From: Desulfovibrio sp.
GTDB taxonomy: Bacteria > Desulfobacterota > Desulfovibrionia > Desulfovibrionales > Desulfovibrionaceae
DNA: 57,495 bases
NCBI GenBank assembly: GCA_016208105.1
Contig: JACQYS010000024.1
Span: forward strand, 1 to 57,495
Direction of reading: 5' to 3'
Shown: positions 35,822 to 46,760 of the stretch, piece by piece
Layout of the letters: the number at the start of each line of letters is the position of its first letter
Numbering within the stretch: position 1 is the stretch's first letter
Notes under the pieces: model-generated
Seen by the model: only the letters and a program-made list of their open reading frames with translations
Told to the model about the DNA's origin: nothing
Databases searched by the model: none
Position numbers and translations under genes: made by a program

Positions 35822-36525
35822 CCCATGCCCCCCCGGCTGGGATACGCCTTGCTCCTCGCCAGAACGAATCCCTCGGGAACCGGCCCATCCGGCGAAGCCT
35901 CGTTGGCGAAAACGACCACCACAGGGTAGCCTAGCGCTTCACCTGATCCTGCCTTGCTCCCCGGTTCATCCAAGGATGCTTCGCGCGAACCCCTTGGAGC
36001 TGACTTGCCGCCCTCCGGCGCTGTTTGCCTGCCATGCCCGGACGCTGTCTTGAGAAATTCCCGCCACGGCTGAAAAGCCCTGGACAGGCAGATGTCGGCG
36101 CTCTCCCGCACCGCTTCGGCCCGCCCCTCAAATACCTCGGTTCCGGGAAGACGCATCATGGCCACGCACTGTCTGAGAAATCCGGCCCGAATGGCCCTGG
36201 GTTCAATCATCACGTACCGGCCGGCCTTCCAGAAGAGCCTGAGCGGAATACCGGGGATACCGGCGCCCGCCCCGAAGTCCAGGGTCACAGGTGAGCCGGG
36301 GAGGTCAAGTTCGCCAAGAAGCTCGGCCAGATGCCAGCTGTCGGCCACCAGCTCGGAGAGCATCTGGGACCAGACACGCGGCCCCACCAGATTGGTCTTG
36401 CGGTTCCAGGTCTGAAGAAGCCCCAGGTATGTTGCCAGTCCGGACGACTGTTCGGCAGTGAGCGTGCGGCCAAGTTTCAATGCCGCGTCCGCCACATCCG
36501 GGGGAGAAGGATTGCCAGTTGCCAT
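35791..36525 (-). CDS. rsmG: 16S rRNA (guanine-527) N7-methyltransferase
   Basis: A 244-residue SAM methyltransferase. TWNRKTNLVG, the SAM loop LDFGAGAGIPGIPL and the RAFQPW region match RsmG. It methylates G527 of 16S rRNA. The ATG at 36525 gives the family length, though the frame is open far upstream and the ribosome site is weak. A Gly/Ser/Lys-rich insertion (about residues 165-200) is longer than in E. coli RsmG. The end overlaps the convergent small gene by 31 bases. Confidence 0.93.
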   Translation of the reverse strand: MATGNPSPPDVADAALKLGRTLTAEQSSGLATYLGLLQTWNRKTNLVGPRVWSQMLSELVADSWHLAELLGELDLPGSPVTLDFGAGAGIPGIPLRLFWKAGRYVMIEPRAIRAGFLRQCVAMMRLPGTEVFEGRAEAVRESADICLSRAFQPWREFLKTASGHGRQTAPEGGKSAPRGSREASLDEPGSKAGSGEALGYPVVVVFANEASPDGPVPEGFVLARSKAYPSRGGMGYFWVFAPSI

Positions 36526-36618
36526 GGGCCGGGGTATGGCCCAAGAATTGACGCCCGTCAAAGGATGCTCTACCAACGCGGCGAAAGATAATCCCACCGT
36601 GCAAGGAGTCTTCAACCA

Positions 36619-37563
36619 GTGACCACACACGCTCCCTCCGTGGCCGTGCTTTTCCCCGGCCAGGGTTCCCAGGAAAAAGGCATGGGACGCGACCTGGCCG
36701 AAGCCAGCGCCGATGCAATGGAACTCTGGAAGCTGGCCGAGAAAGCATCCGGCCTGGCGCTTCGCGAAATATATTGGGATGGCGACGACGCCTCCATGGC
36801 CAACACCCGAAATCTTCAGCCGGCCATGACCGTGACCACCCTCAACCTGTGGCTCACGCTCAGAAACAAGCTTTCGCCCATGGGCATGGCCGGGCACAGC
36901 CTGGGTGAATACGCCGCCCTGGCCGCCGCAGGCGCCCTTCCCATCCAGCAGGTACTGGAGATGGTCAGCCTGCGCGGCAAGCTCATGGCCGAAGCCGGCG
37001 GCACGGACGGAGCCATGGCAGCGATCTTGAAAGTATCGCTGGAAACGGTTGAGGAACTCGTGGGCAAGGCGGCCCAGGCCACGGGCGGCACGCTCCTGGT
37101 AGCCAACTACAATACCCCGGGCCAGTATGTGATTTCCGGCCGCAAGGACGCCGTGGACCAAGCCGCCGGCCTGTGTAAGGAAGTGAAGGGCCGGGCAATT
37201 CCCCTGGCCGTGAGCGGCGCGTTCCACTCCCCCATGATGGCCGAGGCCGCTGCCGAGCTGCAAAAGGTACTGGCAAAAGCGGACTGGCGCGCCCCATCCG
37301 TGCCCGTGTTCGCCAACGTTACCGGCAAGGGCGAGTCCGACCCCAGGCAGCTTGAGGGCCTTTTGTCGCGTCAGATGACCTCTTCGGTGCGCTGGATCGA
37401 CACCATGGGCGCCATGTATGCGGCCGGAGCCAGAACATTCGTGGAAATCGGCCCCAAAGGGGTGCTCACCAAGATGGTGAAGCCCAACCTGGACGGCAAG
37501 GACGACGTGAACGCGGTAAGCATTGCCAGCAAAGAGGCGGCGGAGACTTTCACCCTGCCTTAA
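36619..37563 (+). CDS. fabD: Malonyl-CoA:ACP transacylase
   Basis: A 314-residue transacylase that loads malonyl groups on acyl carrier protein for fatty-acid synthesis. LFPGQGSQEKGMG opens the protein, the nucleophile serine is in AGHSLGEYAAL and the catalytic His in SGAFHSPMM. The GTG at 36619 has AGGAG upstream. The other fab genes are not nearby, except for the FabK-like flavoprotein on the far side of rsmG. Confidence 0.96.
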   Translation: MTTHAPSVAVLFPGQGSQEKGMGRDLAEASADAMELWKLAEKASGLALREIYWDGDDASMANTRNLQPAMTVTTLNLWLTLRNKLSPMGMAGHSLGEYAALAAAGALPIQQVLEMVSLRGKLMAEAGGTDGAMAAILKVSLETVEELVGKAAQATGGTLLVANYNTPGQYVISGRKDAVDQAAGLCKEVKGRAIPLAVSGAFHSPMMAEAAAELQKVLAKADWRAPSVPVFANVTGKGESDPRQLEGLLSRQMTSSVRWIDTMGAMYAAGARTFVEIGPKGVLTKMVKPNLDGKDDVNAVSIASKEAAETFTLP

Positions 37564-37653
37564 GGACTGCCCAACGCGAGGATTGAAACAGGGACGCCTC
37601 CGCCTGGTCCAGAGCCCGCCTGTGCTTGCGGGGCAAAGACGGATGGAAGGGAC

Positions 37654-37693
37654 GCCTCCGGCGGCCAAAGGGCTCGCGCCCTTTGGAATCCCC
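37654..37693. repeat. Dispersed palindromic repeat, copy 2
   Basis: Core CCAAAGGGC-TCGC-GCCCTTTGG, a 9-bp hairpin, with the same GGCGG left and AATCCC right flanks as the copy at 20785-20823. It fills most of the gap between fabD and argS. Confidence 0.8.
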
Positions 37694-37722
37694 AATAATT
37701 TCGGGAAACGGGATACGACATC

Positions 37723-39378
37723 ATGCGCGCGCTGACCCATTTACGGAGCCTTCTGGGCTCCATTCTGGAAAAGAAAGGGGCCGCCTGGCCCGAGAAAGCC
37801 ACCATCGAGCCACCCAAGGACAAACAGTTCGGGGACATGGCCTGCAACGTGGCCATGCTCGTTGCAGGTAAGCTCGGCATGAAGCCTCGCGACCTGGCCG
37901 AGGAGTTGAAAAAGGAACTCCTGGCCCAGGACCCCGGCCTCTCAAGCGTCGAAGTGGCGGGTCCAGGATTTCTGAACGTCACGTTCGCACCGGCCTTCTG
38001 GCAACAGACCGTGGCCGAGGTGCTCGAGGCCGGGCACTGCTTCGGCAAATTCAATCTGGGGCGCGGCCGCAAGGTTCAGGTGGAATTCGTTTCAGCCAAC
38101 CCCACCGGCCCCCTGCATATAGGGCACGGGCGCGGAGCGGCCGTGGGCGACGCCCTGGCCCGAATCCTTCGGGCCATGGACTACGAGGTCTCCACCGAAT
38201 ACTACATCAACGACGCTGGTCGCCAGATGCGCCTTCTGGGCGAATCCATCTGGGTCCGCCTTCTGGAGCTTCTGGAAAAACCCGTGGTCTATCCGGAAGA
38301 CTGGTACAAGGGCGAATACATCATCGAGCTGGCCCGCGAACTCATCACCTTGAAGGGCAAGACCCTGGCCGATCTGCCCCCGGATGAGGCCCAGGACATC
38401 TGCTACGAATACGGCATGAAAGCCATCCTGAACGGCATCAAGAAAGATCTGGCCGACTTCCGGGTGGAGCATCAGGTGTGGTTCTCCGAAAAGTCCCTTG
38501 TGGCCGCCGGCACGGTCGAGAAAACCCTTGAAGATTTGAAGCAGCGCGGTCTGGCCTACGAGCAGGAAGGGGCCCTCTGGATGGCCACCTCCCAGTTCGG
38601 CGACGACAAGGACCGGGTGCTGCGCAAATCCACCGGCGAGCTCACCTACTTCGCTTCGGACATCGCCTACCACGCCAACAAGTACGGGCGCGGATTCAAC
38701 ACCGTCGTGGACATCTGGGGCGCGGACCACCACGGATACGTGCCCCGCATGAAGGCGGCGGTCCAGGCGCTCGGCCGGGACAAGGAAGACCTGAAGGTCA
38801 TTCTGGTGCAGTTGGTGAACCTCATGCGCGCGGGCGAACAGATCGCCATGTCCACCCGGGCAGGAAAGTTCGAGACCCTGGCCGACGTGTGCGCCGAGGT
38901 GGGCGTGGACGCAGCCCGCTTCATGTTCCTTTCGCGCAAGTCCGACAGCCACCTGGACTTCGACCTGGAGCTGGTCAAACAGCAGTCCATGGACAATCCG
39001 GTTTACTATGTACAGTACGCCCATGCGCGTATCTGCTCGCTTTTCGCCAAGGCCGCCGAGCGCGGTGTATCCATTCCCGAAACATCCGCTGATTTGCTCG
39101 CCCGCCTGGACACGGCCGAGGACCTTGACCTCATGCGCCTCATGGAGCAGTATTCGGATATACTGGCCAATGCCGCACTGACCATGAGCCCCCACATCAT
39201 AAGTTTCTACCTTCGGGATCTGGCCGGCCTCCTGCACCGGTACTACACAGCCCACCCTGTGCTCGCCGCCCCGGATGAGGAGCTCATGAGGGCCCGCATG
39301 CTCATATTGGCTGCCGTGGCAGAGATTATCCGCAATGGCCTTGAGCTGCTGGGCGTCAGCGCTCCGGAGAAAATGTAA
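37723..39378 (+). CDS. argS: Arginyl-tRNA synthetase
   Basis: A 551-residue class I synthetase, the expected length. The N-terminal Add-1 domain ([16 protein letters not shown]) is followed by [16 protein letters not shown] with the HIGH motif, [10 protein letters not shown], and an MSTRAG loop in the KMSKS position, as is common in ArgRS. It charges tRNA-Arg. It starts 29 bases after the palindromic repeat. Confidence 0.97.
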   Translation: MRALTHLRSLLGSILEKKGAAWPEKATIEPPKDKQFGDMACNVAMLVAGKLGMKPRDLAEELKKELLAQDPGLSSVEVAGPGFLNVTFAPAFWQQTVAEVLEAGHCFGKFNLGRGRKVQVEFVSANPTGPLHIGHGRGAAVGDALARILRAMDYEVSTEYYINDAGRQMRLLGESIWVRLLELLEKPVVYPEDWYKGEYIIELARELITLKGKTLADLPPDEAQDICYEYGMKAILNGIKKDLADFRVEHQVWFSEKSLVAAGTVEKTLEDLKQRGLAYEQEGALWMATSQFGDDKDRVLRKSTGELTYFASDIAYHANKYGRGFNTVVDIWGADHHGYVPRMKAAVQALGRDKEDLKVILVQLVNLMRAGEQIAMSTRAGKFETLADVCAEVGVDAARFMFLSRKSDSHLDFDLELVKQQSMDNPVYYVQYAHARICSLFAKAAERGVSIPETSADLLARLDTAEDLDLMRLMEQYSDILANAALTMSPHIISFYLRDLAGLLHRYYTAHPVLAAPDEELMRARMLILAAVAEIIRNGLELLGVSAPEKM

Positions 39379-39492
39379 TCTTCAGGTAATGATGAACGTA
39401 TGGTTTTGGCTTAAGCTACACCCTGGTTTTGGATCGCCGCCTGGTCAAATGCCCGGCGACGGCCCTGCCTGCAACAGCAGCCGGAGTTTTTC

Positions 39493-40266
39493 ATGAAGGT
39501 TGTGGACCGCTTCAACGTATCAAAATCCCCAGAAGGGCCCAGGAAATTCACCTTTGAATTCACCGGTCCTGGGCTCATCTCCGTGGCGGTTGTGGGTATC
39601 CTCGGCATCGTGTGGGTTTTCATCCTGGGCGTTTTGGTGGGCAGGGGCTACAAGCCCGAGAACGCCGTGCCCCAGGTTGCCCAGATAATGCCCACCGCTC
39701 CGGCCCAGACGCAGCAGGACAACAAGGAACCGCCGACGGTGTTGAAGCCCGAGGAGCTTCATTTCCAGGACACGCTCCAGGGGAAAAAGCCCCCGGAGAC
39801 CGTCACCGTGGATTCGGCCAAGAAACCAGCCGAACAGCCAGCAACGGCATCTCCCCAAGGCGGTGCGGCACCCTTGGCCCCAGCGGTGCCCACCAGCACC
39901 CTGGAAAAGACTCCCTCGCCTCTGCCCAAGGGCCAGGTGGCAACGTCCCCGGCCCAGCCGGACAAGAAGGCTCCCCATTCCGAGCCGGCAAAGCCCAAGG
40001 AGTCAAAAGACGCCAAGGACTCCCCGAACCAGAAATATGCCTGTTCCTATCAGGTCGCCGCACTGGATAAAAAATCCCAGGCTGACGCCGAGGTCGAAAG
40101 GCTCAAGAAAAAGGGTCTCAAGGCCTCTGTGGAAGAGGTGAAACTCGAAGGAAAGACGTTATTTAGGGTTATTGCGCAGGTAAAAGGAACCGAAACGGAG
40201 ATTAAGCAAGCCCTTGAAAAAGCAGGGGCAAAAAAGCCTATACTTCGAGATAAAAAATCTTTATGA
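39493..40266 (+). CDS. SPOR-domain membrane protein
   Basis: A 257-residue inner-membrane protein. One helix (about residues 29-50) is followed by a long Pro/Lys/Ala-rich periplasmic linker and a C-terminal SPOR domain (about 183-250, [21 protein letters not shown]). SPOR domains bind denuded septal glycan, so it may act in cell division or wall remodelling. The ATG at 39493 has GGAG six bases upstream. It lies between argS and the arginine decarboxylase gene. Confidence 0.9.
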   Translation: MKVVDRFNVSKSPEGPRKFTFEFTGPGLISVAVVGILGIVWVFILGVLVGRGYKPENAVPQVAQIMPTAPAQTQQDNKEPPTVLKPEELHFQDTLQGKKPPETVTVDSAKKPAEQPATASPQGGAAPLAPAVPTSTLEKTPSPLPKGQVATSPAQPDKKAPHSEPAKPKESKDAKDSPNQKYACSYQVAALDKKSQADAEVERLKKKGLKASVEEVKLEGKTLFRVIAQVKGTETEIKQALEKAGAKKPILRDKKSL

Positions 40267-40312
40267 GTCGATTCCCCCGCGAGGCGGGAGGATCCCCCAC
40301 GGAGGACTTCGA

Positions 40313-40867
40313 ATGTTCGGACAAACGTTTGTTCCGACCAAAGCCTTCTTCACAAGAGGCATTGGCCGTCACAAGAATAAGCTGCAATCCTTTGAGCTGG
40401 CCCTGAGAGACGCTGGAATCGAAAAGCTGAACCTGGTGTACGTCTCCAGCATCTATCCCCCCAACTGCACCCTTCTGACCGTGGAAGAAGGCACCGCGCT
40501 CCTAAACCCCGGGCAGATCACCTTCTGCGTCATGGCGCGCAACGCCACTGACGAGAAGGGCCGCTTCGTCGGCTCCGCAGTGGGCATGGCCTTCCCCGCC
40601 AGCAAGGACAACTACGGATACATCTCTGAGCACACCTCCTTCGGCAAGGACGAAAAGGAAATCGGCGACTTCGCCGAGGACCTGGCGTCCACCATGCTGG
40701 CCACGACCCTGGGCATCGACTTCGATCCCGAGACCGCCTACGACGAACGCCGCGAGATCTACATGATGTCCGGCAAGATCATCGAGTCCAAGTCTCTCCC
40801 GAGCGTCACCCAGGGAGTCTCCGGCATGTGGACCACCACCATTTCCGCCGTGGTGTTTCTGCCGTAG
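40313..40867 (+). CDS. pdaD: Pyruvoyl-dependent arginine decarboxylase
   Basis: A 184-residue proenzyme making agmatine from arginine for polyamine synthesis. The self-cleavage site is visible in [11 protein letters not shown]: cutting between S45 and S46 would turn S46 into the pyruvoyl group. The ATG at 40313 follows GGAGG. A hairpin (CCCGC-GAG-GCGGG, 40276-40288) lies in the short leader. A terminator follows, so it is a small unit, perhaps with the SPOR gene 46 bases upstream. Best known from archaea and also found in some anaerobic bacteria. Confidence 0.93.
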   Translation: MFGQTFVPTKAFFTRGIGRHKNKLQSFELALRDAGIEKLNLVYVSSIYPPNCTLLTVEEGTALLNPGQITFCVMARNATDEKGRFVGSAVGMAFPASKDNYGYISEHTSFGKDEKEIGDFAEDLASTMLATTLGIDFDPETAYDERREIYMMSGKIIESKSLPSVTQGVSGMWTTTISAVVFLP

Positions 40868-40894
40868 GTTCGATGCAACTCCTTGTTTCGCCAA

Positions 40895-40919
40895 CGCCCC
40901 GCCCGCGCGGGGCGTTTTC
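40895..40919 (+). terminator. Rho-independent terminator after pdaD
   Basis: CGCCCCG pairs with CGGGGCG around CCCGCG, followed by TTTT. It lies 27 bases past the pdaD stop and just before the next gene. Confidence 0.88.
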
Positions 40920-40930
40920 ATTTAAGGGGC

Positions 40931-41971
40931 ATGAACGTGTCGCTTAAGCATGCACTCACCGCAATGATCGCGTCGCTTTTGCGGGCGCACCGGTCCAGGG
41001 ATTACGAAGGCCCAGCCTCGGACCATTTCGACGGCAGACGGTTCTACAACCCGTGGGACAAATCGGGCAGGGGCCTGGGTGATCTTTTCAAGTGGTGGTT
41101 TACCGGTAGTGCCACCCCCTGGCCAAAATCCGTTCCCAACGTCCGCGTCGATGCTCCCCCCGAGAGGATTCACGGGCAATCCCTGCGCATAACCAGCATC
41201 GGGCATTCCACCACCCTCATCCAGACAGCGGGGAAAAACATCCTCACCGACCCGGTCTGGTCGGACAGGGCGGGCCCGCTTGGCCTGTTTGGACCCAAGC
41301 GTGTCCGTCCGCCCGGCATTCCCCTCGACAATATTCCCCGCGTGGACGTGGTGCTGGTGTCGCACAACCATTACGATCATCTGGACCTGCCAACCTTGGC
41401 GGCCCTGTGGAAACGGGACAGGCCCAGAATCATAGCTCCGCTCGGAAACGCCGGGCTGACCCAAAAAGGCGCGCCAGGACTTTGCTGCGAGGAGCTGGAC
41501 TGGTGGCAGTCTTTGGACATTGCTCCCGAGGTGCGCATCCACGCCACTCCGGCCCACCACTGGTCCGCCCGGGGCATTCTCGACAGGAGAAACGCCCTGT
41601 GGGCCTCCTTCGTCGTGGAAACCCAGGGAGGCAACATCTGTTTTTTCGGGGACACCGGTTACGCGGCCGGAGAGCCGTTCAGGCAGATTCGTGAACGGTT
41701 CGGCTCCTTCCGGGCGGCGCTTCTGCCCATCGGGGCCTACGAGCCTCGCTGGTTCATGGCCGCGGCGCATATGAACCCGGAGGAAGCGGCACGGGCTTTC
41801 CAGATTCTAGGCGCGCGTTCCGGAATCGCCCATCACCACGGGGTGTTCAGGCTTTCCGACGAAGGAATCAACCAGCCAGTGACGGATCTCAAGGCAGCCC
41901 TGCTCCGCCTGGGTATCGCACCTGAAGTGTTCCGGTCCCTTGCTGTCGGCGAGGGATGGTCTCTTTCTTGA
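40931..41971 (+). CDS. Metallo-beta-lactamase fold hydrolase (NAPE-PLD/UlaG-like)
   Basis: A 346-residue hydrolase with the dinuclear metal motif SHNHYDHLD, the later FFGDTGY aspartate and AHHHGVFRL histidine. Sequence style (FNPW-like start, GHSTTLIQTAGKNILTDPVWSDRAGP) matches the NAPE-hydrolysing phospholipase D group, suggesting a lipid phosphodiester substrate, not proven. The ATG at 40931 has AAGGGG four bases before it and lies after the pdaD terminator; a frame upstream runs through the terminator and is rejected. Confidence 0.9.
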   Translation: MNVSLKHALTAMIASLLRAHRSRDYEGPASDHFDGRRFYNPWDKSGRGLGDLFKWWFTGSATPWPKSVPNVRVDAPPERIHGQSLRITSIGHSTTLIQTAGKNILTDPVWSDRAGPLGLFGPKRVRPPGIPLDNIPRVDVVLVSHNHYDHLDLPTLAALWKRDRPRIIAPLGNAGLTQKGAPGLCCEELDWWQSLDIAPEVRIHATPAHHWSARGILDRRNALWASFVVETQGGNICFFGDTGYAAGEPFRQIRERFGSFRAALLPIGAYEPRWFMAAAHMNPEEAARAFQILGARSGIAHHHGVFRLSDEGINQPVTDLKAALLRLGIAPEVFRSLAVGEGWSLS

Positions 41972-42082
41972 AACGAAAAGACCGCTTTGGACGTCATATG
42001 TGCATGACCCGGACAGGAAGTGTAATTCATTGAGCCATCCTCGCGATTGCCCGTCGACCCTGTTTCCGGTATCCCCCAGCCC

Positions 42083-43905
<1,823 letters not shown>

Positions 43906-43907
43906 TC

Positions 43908-44549
43908 ATGAAGCCGAATTTCAAAACAGCATTGCACGTTGTCGAGCATCTCCTGCTGGCCGCAGCCGTGGTCGGGCTCGGCATCCTCCTCACGGCCGGG
44001 CACTGGCTCCAGAACAGCGACTCTCCGGCCACATCGGACGCCATGGTAGTCCTGTGCGGCGATTTCAGCCGCGCCGCCTACGCGGCCGAGCTCTACAAGC
44101 TGGGCATGGCCAAGAAGGTGTATGTGGGCCGGGCCTACCGGCTGAGAAGCGAGAGGGTGCTGGACCAGAACATGCTTTCATTTCCTCGCCATGAGGAAAT
44201 CTACAAGGCGCTCTTGCGCAAAAAGGGCGTGCCGGCAGAAGCCATCGAATACTACGGGGACGAGCTTTTGAGCACCTACCAGGAGGCTGAAACCCTGGCC
44301 TCGCAGCTGGGTTCCAAGCCCGGTTCGCTCCTGGTGGTGACTTCTCCATACCATGTCCGCCGCGCCAGGATAATCTTCAAGGATGCCTTCCCGGATTGGG
44401 ACATACGGGTGGTGGGCACTCCCACTGAGAAGTTGCCCGCTGCCTGGTGGACCGACCAGGAATCGGCCCGCATAGTGCTCCTGGAGATTCCCAAGACAGT
44501 CTACTACCTGCTGGGGGGCCGGTTCCGTTCCACACCGCAAGGCAAGTAA
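43908..44549 (+). CDS. YdcF/SanA family (DUF218) membrane protein
   Basis: A 213-residue protein with one N-terminal helix (residues 10-32) and a DUF218 domain: AMVVLCGDFSRAAYAAELY, then SLLVVTSPYHVRRARIIF, which carries the family's SxxxHxxR motif. E. coli ElyC and SanA of this family affect envelope integrity. The ATG at 43908 has GGAGG overlapping the tgt stop region, so it is co-transcribed with nth and tgt. Confidence 0.88.
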   Translation: MKPNFKTALHVVEHLLLAAAVVGLGILLTAGHWLQNSDSPATSDAMVVLCGDFSRAAYAAELYKLGMAKKVYVGRAYRLRSERVLDQNMLSFPRHEEIYKALLRKKGVPAEAIEYYGDELLSTYQEAETLASQLGSKPGSLLVVTSPYHVRRARIIFKDAFPDWDIRVVGTPTEKLPAAWWTDQESARIVLLEIPKTVYYLLGGRFRSTPQGK

Positions 44550-44608
44550 CCTATCGAGAAACGTCGCATTTCCCAGGTAGCCGTCGCAAACCGTCCGCGA
44601 TTGCCCCT

Positions 44609-46636
44609 CTACTGTTTCGGCAGGCCCTCTCCGGTGGCCATGGCCGGGCTGTCCGCGAAGAGATAACTGTTCTTTCCCCTGCTCTTGGCCCGGTACATGG
44701 CTGTGTCTGCGTGGTTGAGAAGCAAACCCGGAGTCACGCCGTCTTCGGGGTATACAGCGATACCGATGCTTGCTCCTATGCGGGCCTTCCCGTTGGCGAG
44801 TTCAAACTCCGGGGAAAGCGCCGCCAGCATCCGGGAGGCAATGTTCGCGGCCTCACTCGGCGATTTCAGGTCCATGAGCACCACCACGAACTCGTCACCG
44901 GCGTAGCGTGCCAGTGTGTCGTTGGAGCGCAGGCAGCCAGCCATGCGTTCTGCCACCTGCACCAGCAACTCGTCTCCGGTTTCGTGGCCGAAGGTGTCGT
45001 TGACCTGCTTGAAGTCGTCCAGATCCAGAAACAGGACTCCAGCCTTGGTTGCGTTACGCATGGCTGTGGCCACGGCCTGCTCGAGCCTGTCCGCCAGCAG
45101 AAGGCGGTTGGGCAGACCGGTGAGGGCGTCATGGAAGGCCAGGTCGCGGATGCGTTCCTCGGCTTGCATTTTTTCGGTCACATCGGTCACCATGAGCAAA
45201 TGACCGCCGTCCCCCTTGCGCCCCTGGATCGCGGAGAAGGACAATTCAAAACGTCCGGGCCTGTCCGGCAGCGAAGCTGCTGTTTTAAATCTGCTGGACT
45301 GTTGAATACTCTCGTTCGACGGCCATTCTTCGGGTGGAGTTTTGCCCATGGCCAGCACTTCACGCCAGGAAACGCCGATGGCCTTGGTCTTCACGGTGCG
45401 GAAGAGGTCCTCGGCCACTCTGTTGATGCGAAGCACTTTCCCTTGGCCGTCAATCACCAACAACGCTTCCTGCACCGAGGAGAACGTTCTCTCCCAGTCT
45501 TCGGCAGCATTTCGCAGCGAGCTGAGAGTCTGCTTCAACCGCACCGAAAGCTGAAAAAAGGCCCGGGCCAGTTGGCCTATCTCGTCGGAAGAACGCATCC
45601 CGCGCAGGGCGTCCATGGCGCTGGAGGCAAAAGGCCTTGTGAAAGCGCCCTCCGGCTTGCGGAGGTCCTGGCTGATGACGTGCGTGGCCTTTTCCAGCGC
45701 TTCAAGCGGCCGTGTGATGCGGCGCATGGCCGAAAAACCAACCGGCAGCACCAGAACCAGGGCACCCAGGAAAAACAGCCCCACTGCCAAGGCGGCCTCG
45801 TGCATGGGCGCCATGGCCTCCTTGATGGGCATTTGTGTCAGTACCACCCAGCCCCAGGTTGGAATCTGACGAGAGGCGATAAGGAGCGGAACCCCCTGGC
45901 TGTTGATGGTTTCCCCTGGCCCCTCAAACCCCTCCACGGCCTTGTCCAGAAAGAGATTCCTGCCCTTTTCAAGAGGCTTTAGTATCCTGGATGTGTCGGT
46001 GTGGATAATGAACCGCCTGCTGTGGTCCATAACGTAGATATAGCCGGTCTTGCCTATCCTGCGTTGCTGCTGTTCTCCCAATGCCCACGGGGAGAGCAGA
46101 TTCAGCGAACCGCAGAGCACAGCCTGAATTTCTCCTCCGGGCCCTTTGAGAGGGGCTGTGATGGTGAGCACCGGCAAACCGCTGCGGGCGGACACGTACG
46201 GGTCGCCAATCACACCACGCTCCAGGGCCATGGTGCGGGTGTAGTAGTCCCTGTGAGCGAAAGACTGCCCATGAAGCTCGGGGTGGGGAGGATAGTCGGC
46301 CAGAAACCGCCCTTCCCGGTCCAGCAGGAAAAATCCATTTTCGAACTTCGGGTAATGAGACGATTGTCGTGCCAGGTACTCCCGGACAGGCCCCAGGTCG
46401 CCGGATTGGTTCCAGCCAGCAGGCATATTCCCGGCGATGGCCCCCATATCGCGGATGTTCTCATCCACGAACGCGCGTATTTCAACAGCCAGGGAATTCG
46501 CTTCGGATTCGAGCTGCTGGATGACGAGGTCCTTGATGGCCTTCTGCTGGTAGGCAAAAAGGAAAAAACTCGTGGCCGCTATGACGGCAAGAACGAGCCC
46601 GGTGAGCAAAAGTGACGCTTTGGCGCTGAGTTTCAT
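44609..46636 (-). CDS. dCACHE-HAMP-PAS-GGDEF diguanylate cyclase
   Basis: A 675-residue membrane sensor. A first helix (7-28), a periplasmic double-CACHE domain (about 35-275), a second helix (about 285-305) with HAMP, a PAS domain (about 385-500), and a GGDEF domain (510-660) follow in order. The active site is RYAGDEF; AGDEF is found in active cyclases. DALTGLPNR marks the domain start. It should make cyclic di-GMP in response to a small extracellular ligand. It diverges from the YyaL-type gene. The window also has an HD-GYP protein that could degrade the product. Confidence 0.93.
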   Translation of the reverse strand: MKLSAKASLLLTGLVLAVIAATSFFLFAYQQKAIKDLVIQQLESEANSLAVEIRAFVDENIRDMGAIAGNMPAGWNQSGDLGPVREYLARQSSHYPKFENGFFLLDREGRFLADYPPHPELHGQSFAHRDYYTRTMALERGVIGDPYVSARSGLPVLTITAPLKGPGGEIQAVLCGSLNLLSPWALGEQQQRRIGKTGYIYVMDHSRRFIIHTDTSRILKPLEKGRNLFLDKAVEGFEGPGETINSQGVPLLIASRQIPTWGWVVLTQMPIKEAMAPMHEAALAVGLFFLGALVLVLPVGFSAMRRITRPLEALEKATHVISQDLRKPEGAFTRPFASSAMDALRGMRSSDEIGQLARAFFQLSVRLKQTLSSLRNAAEDWERTFSSVQEALLVIDGQGKVLRINRVAEDLFRTVKTKAIGVSWREVLAMGKTPPEEWPSNESIQQSSRFKTAASLPDRPGRFELSFSAIQGRKGDGGHLLMVTDVTEKMQAEERIRDLAFHDALTGLPNRLLLADRLEQAVATAMRNATKAGVLFLDLDDFKQVNDTFGHETGDELLVQVAERMAGCLRSNDTLARYAGDEFVVVLMDLKSPSEAANIASRMLAALSPEFELANGKARIGASIGIAVYPEDGVTPGLLLNHADTAMYRAKSRGKNSYLFADSPAMATGEGLPKQ

Positions 46637-46760
46637 AAAAATGTGACCGTATTACAAGTTACACCAAGCCAGAAAATACATCTATGGGGCGAACACGAAT
46701 TTCCTGGTTCCCATAAAAAAAGTGGTCTACCTTCACCCGCAGCACCCGCCAGGAGGTCAC

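Noticed and set aside
36526-37740. Upstream extension of rsmG (frame open to 37740)
   Set aside because: The extension is antisense to fabD and has no RsmG similarity; ATG 36525 gives the family length.
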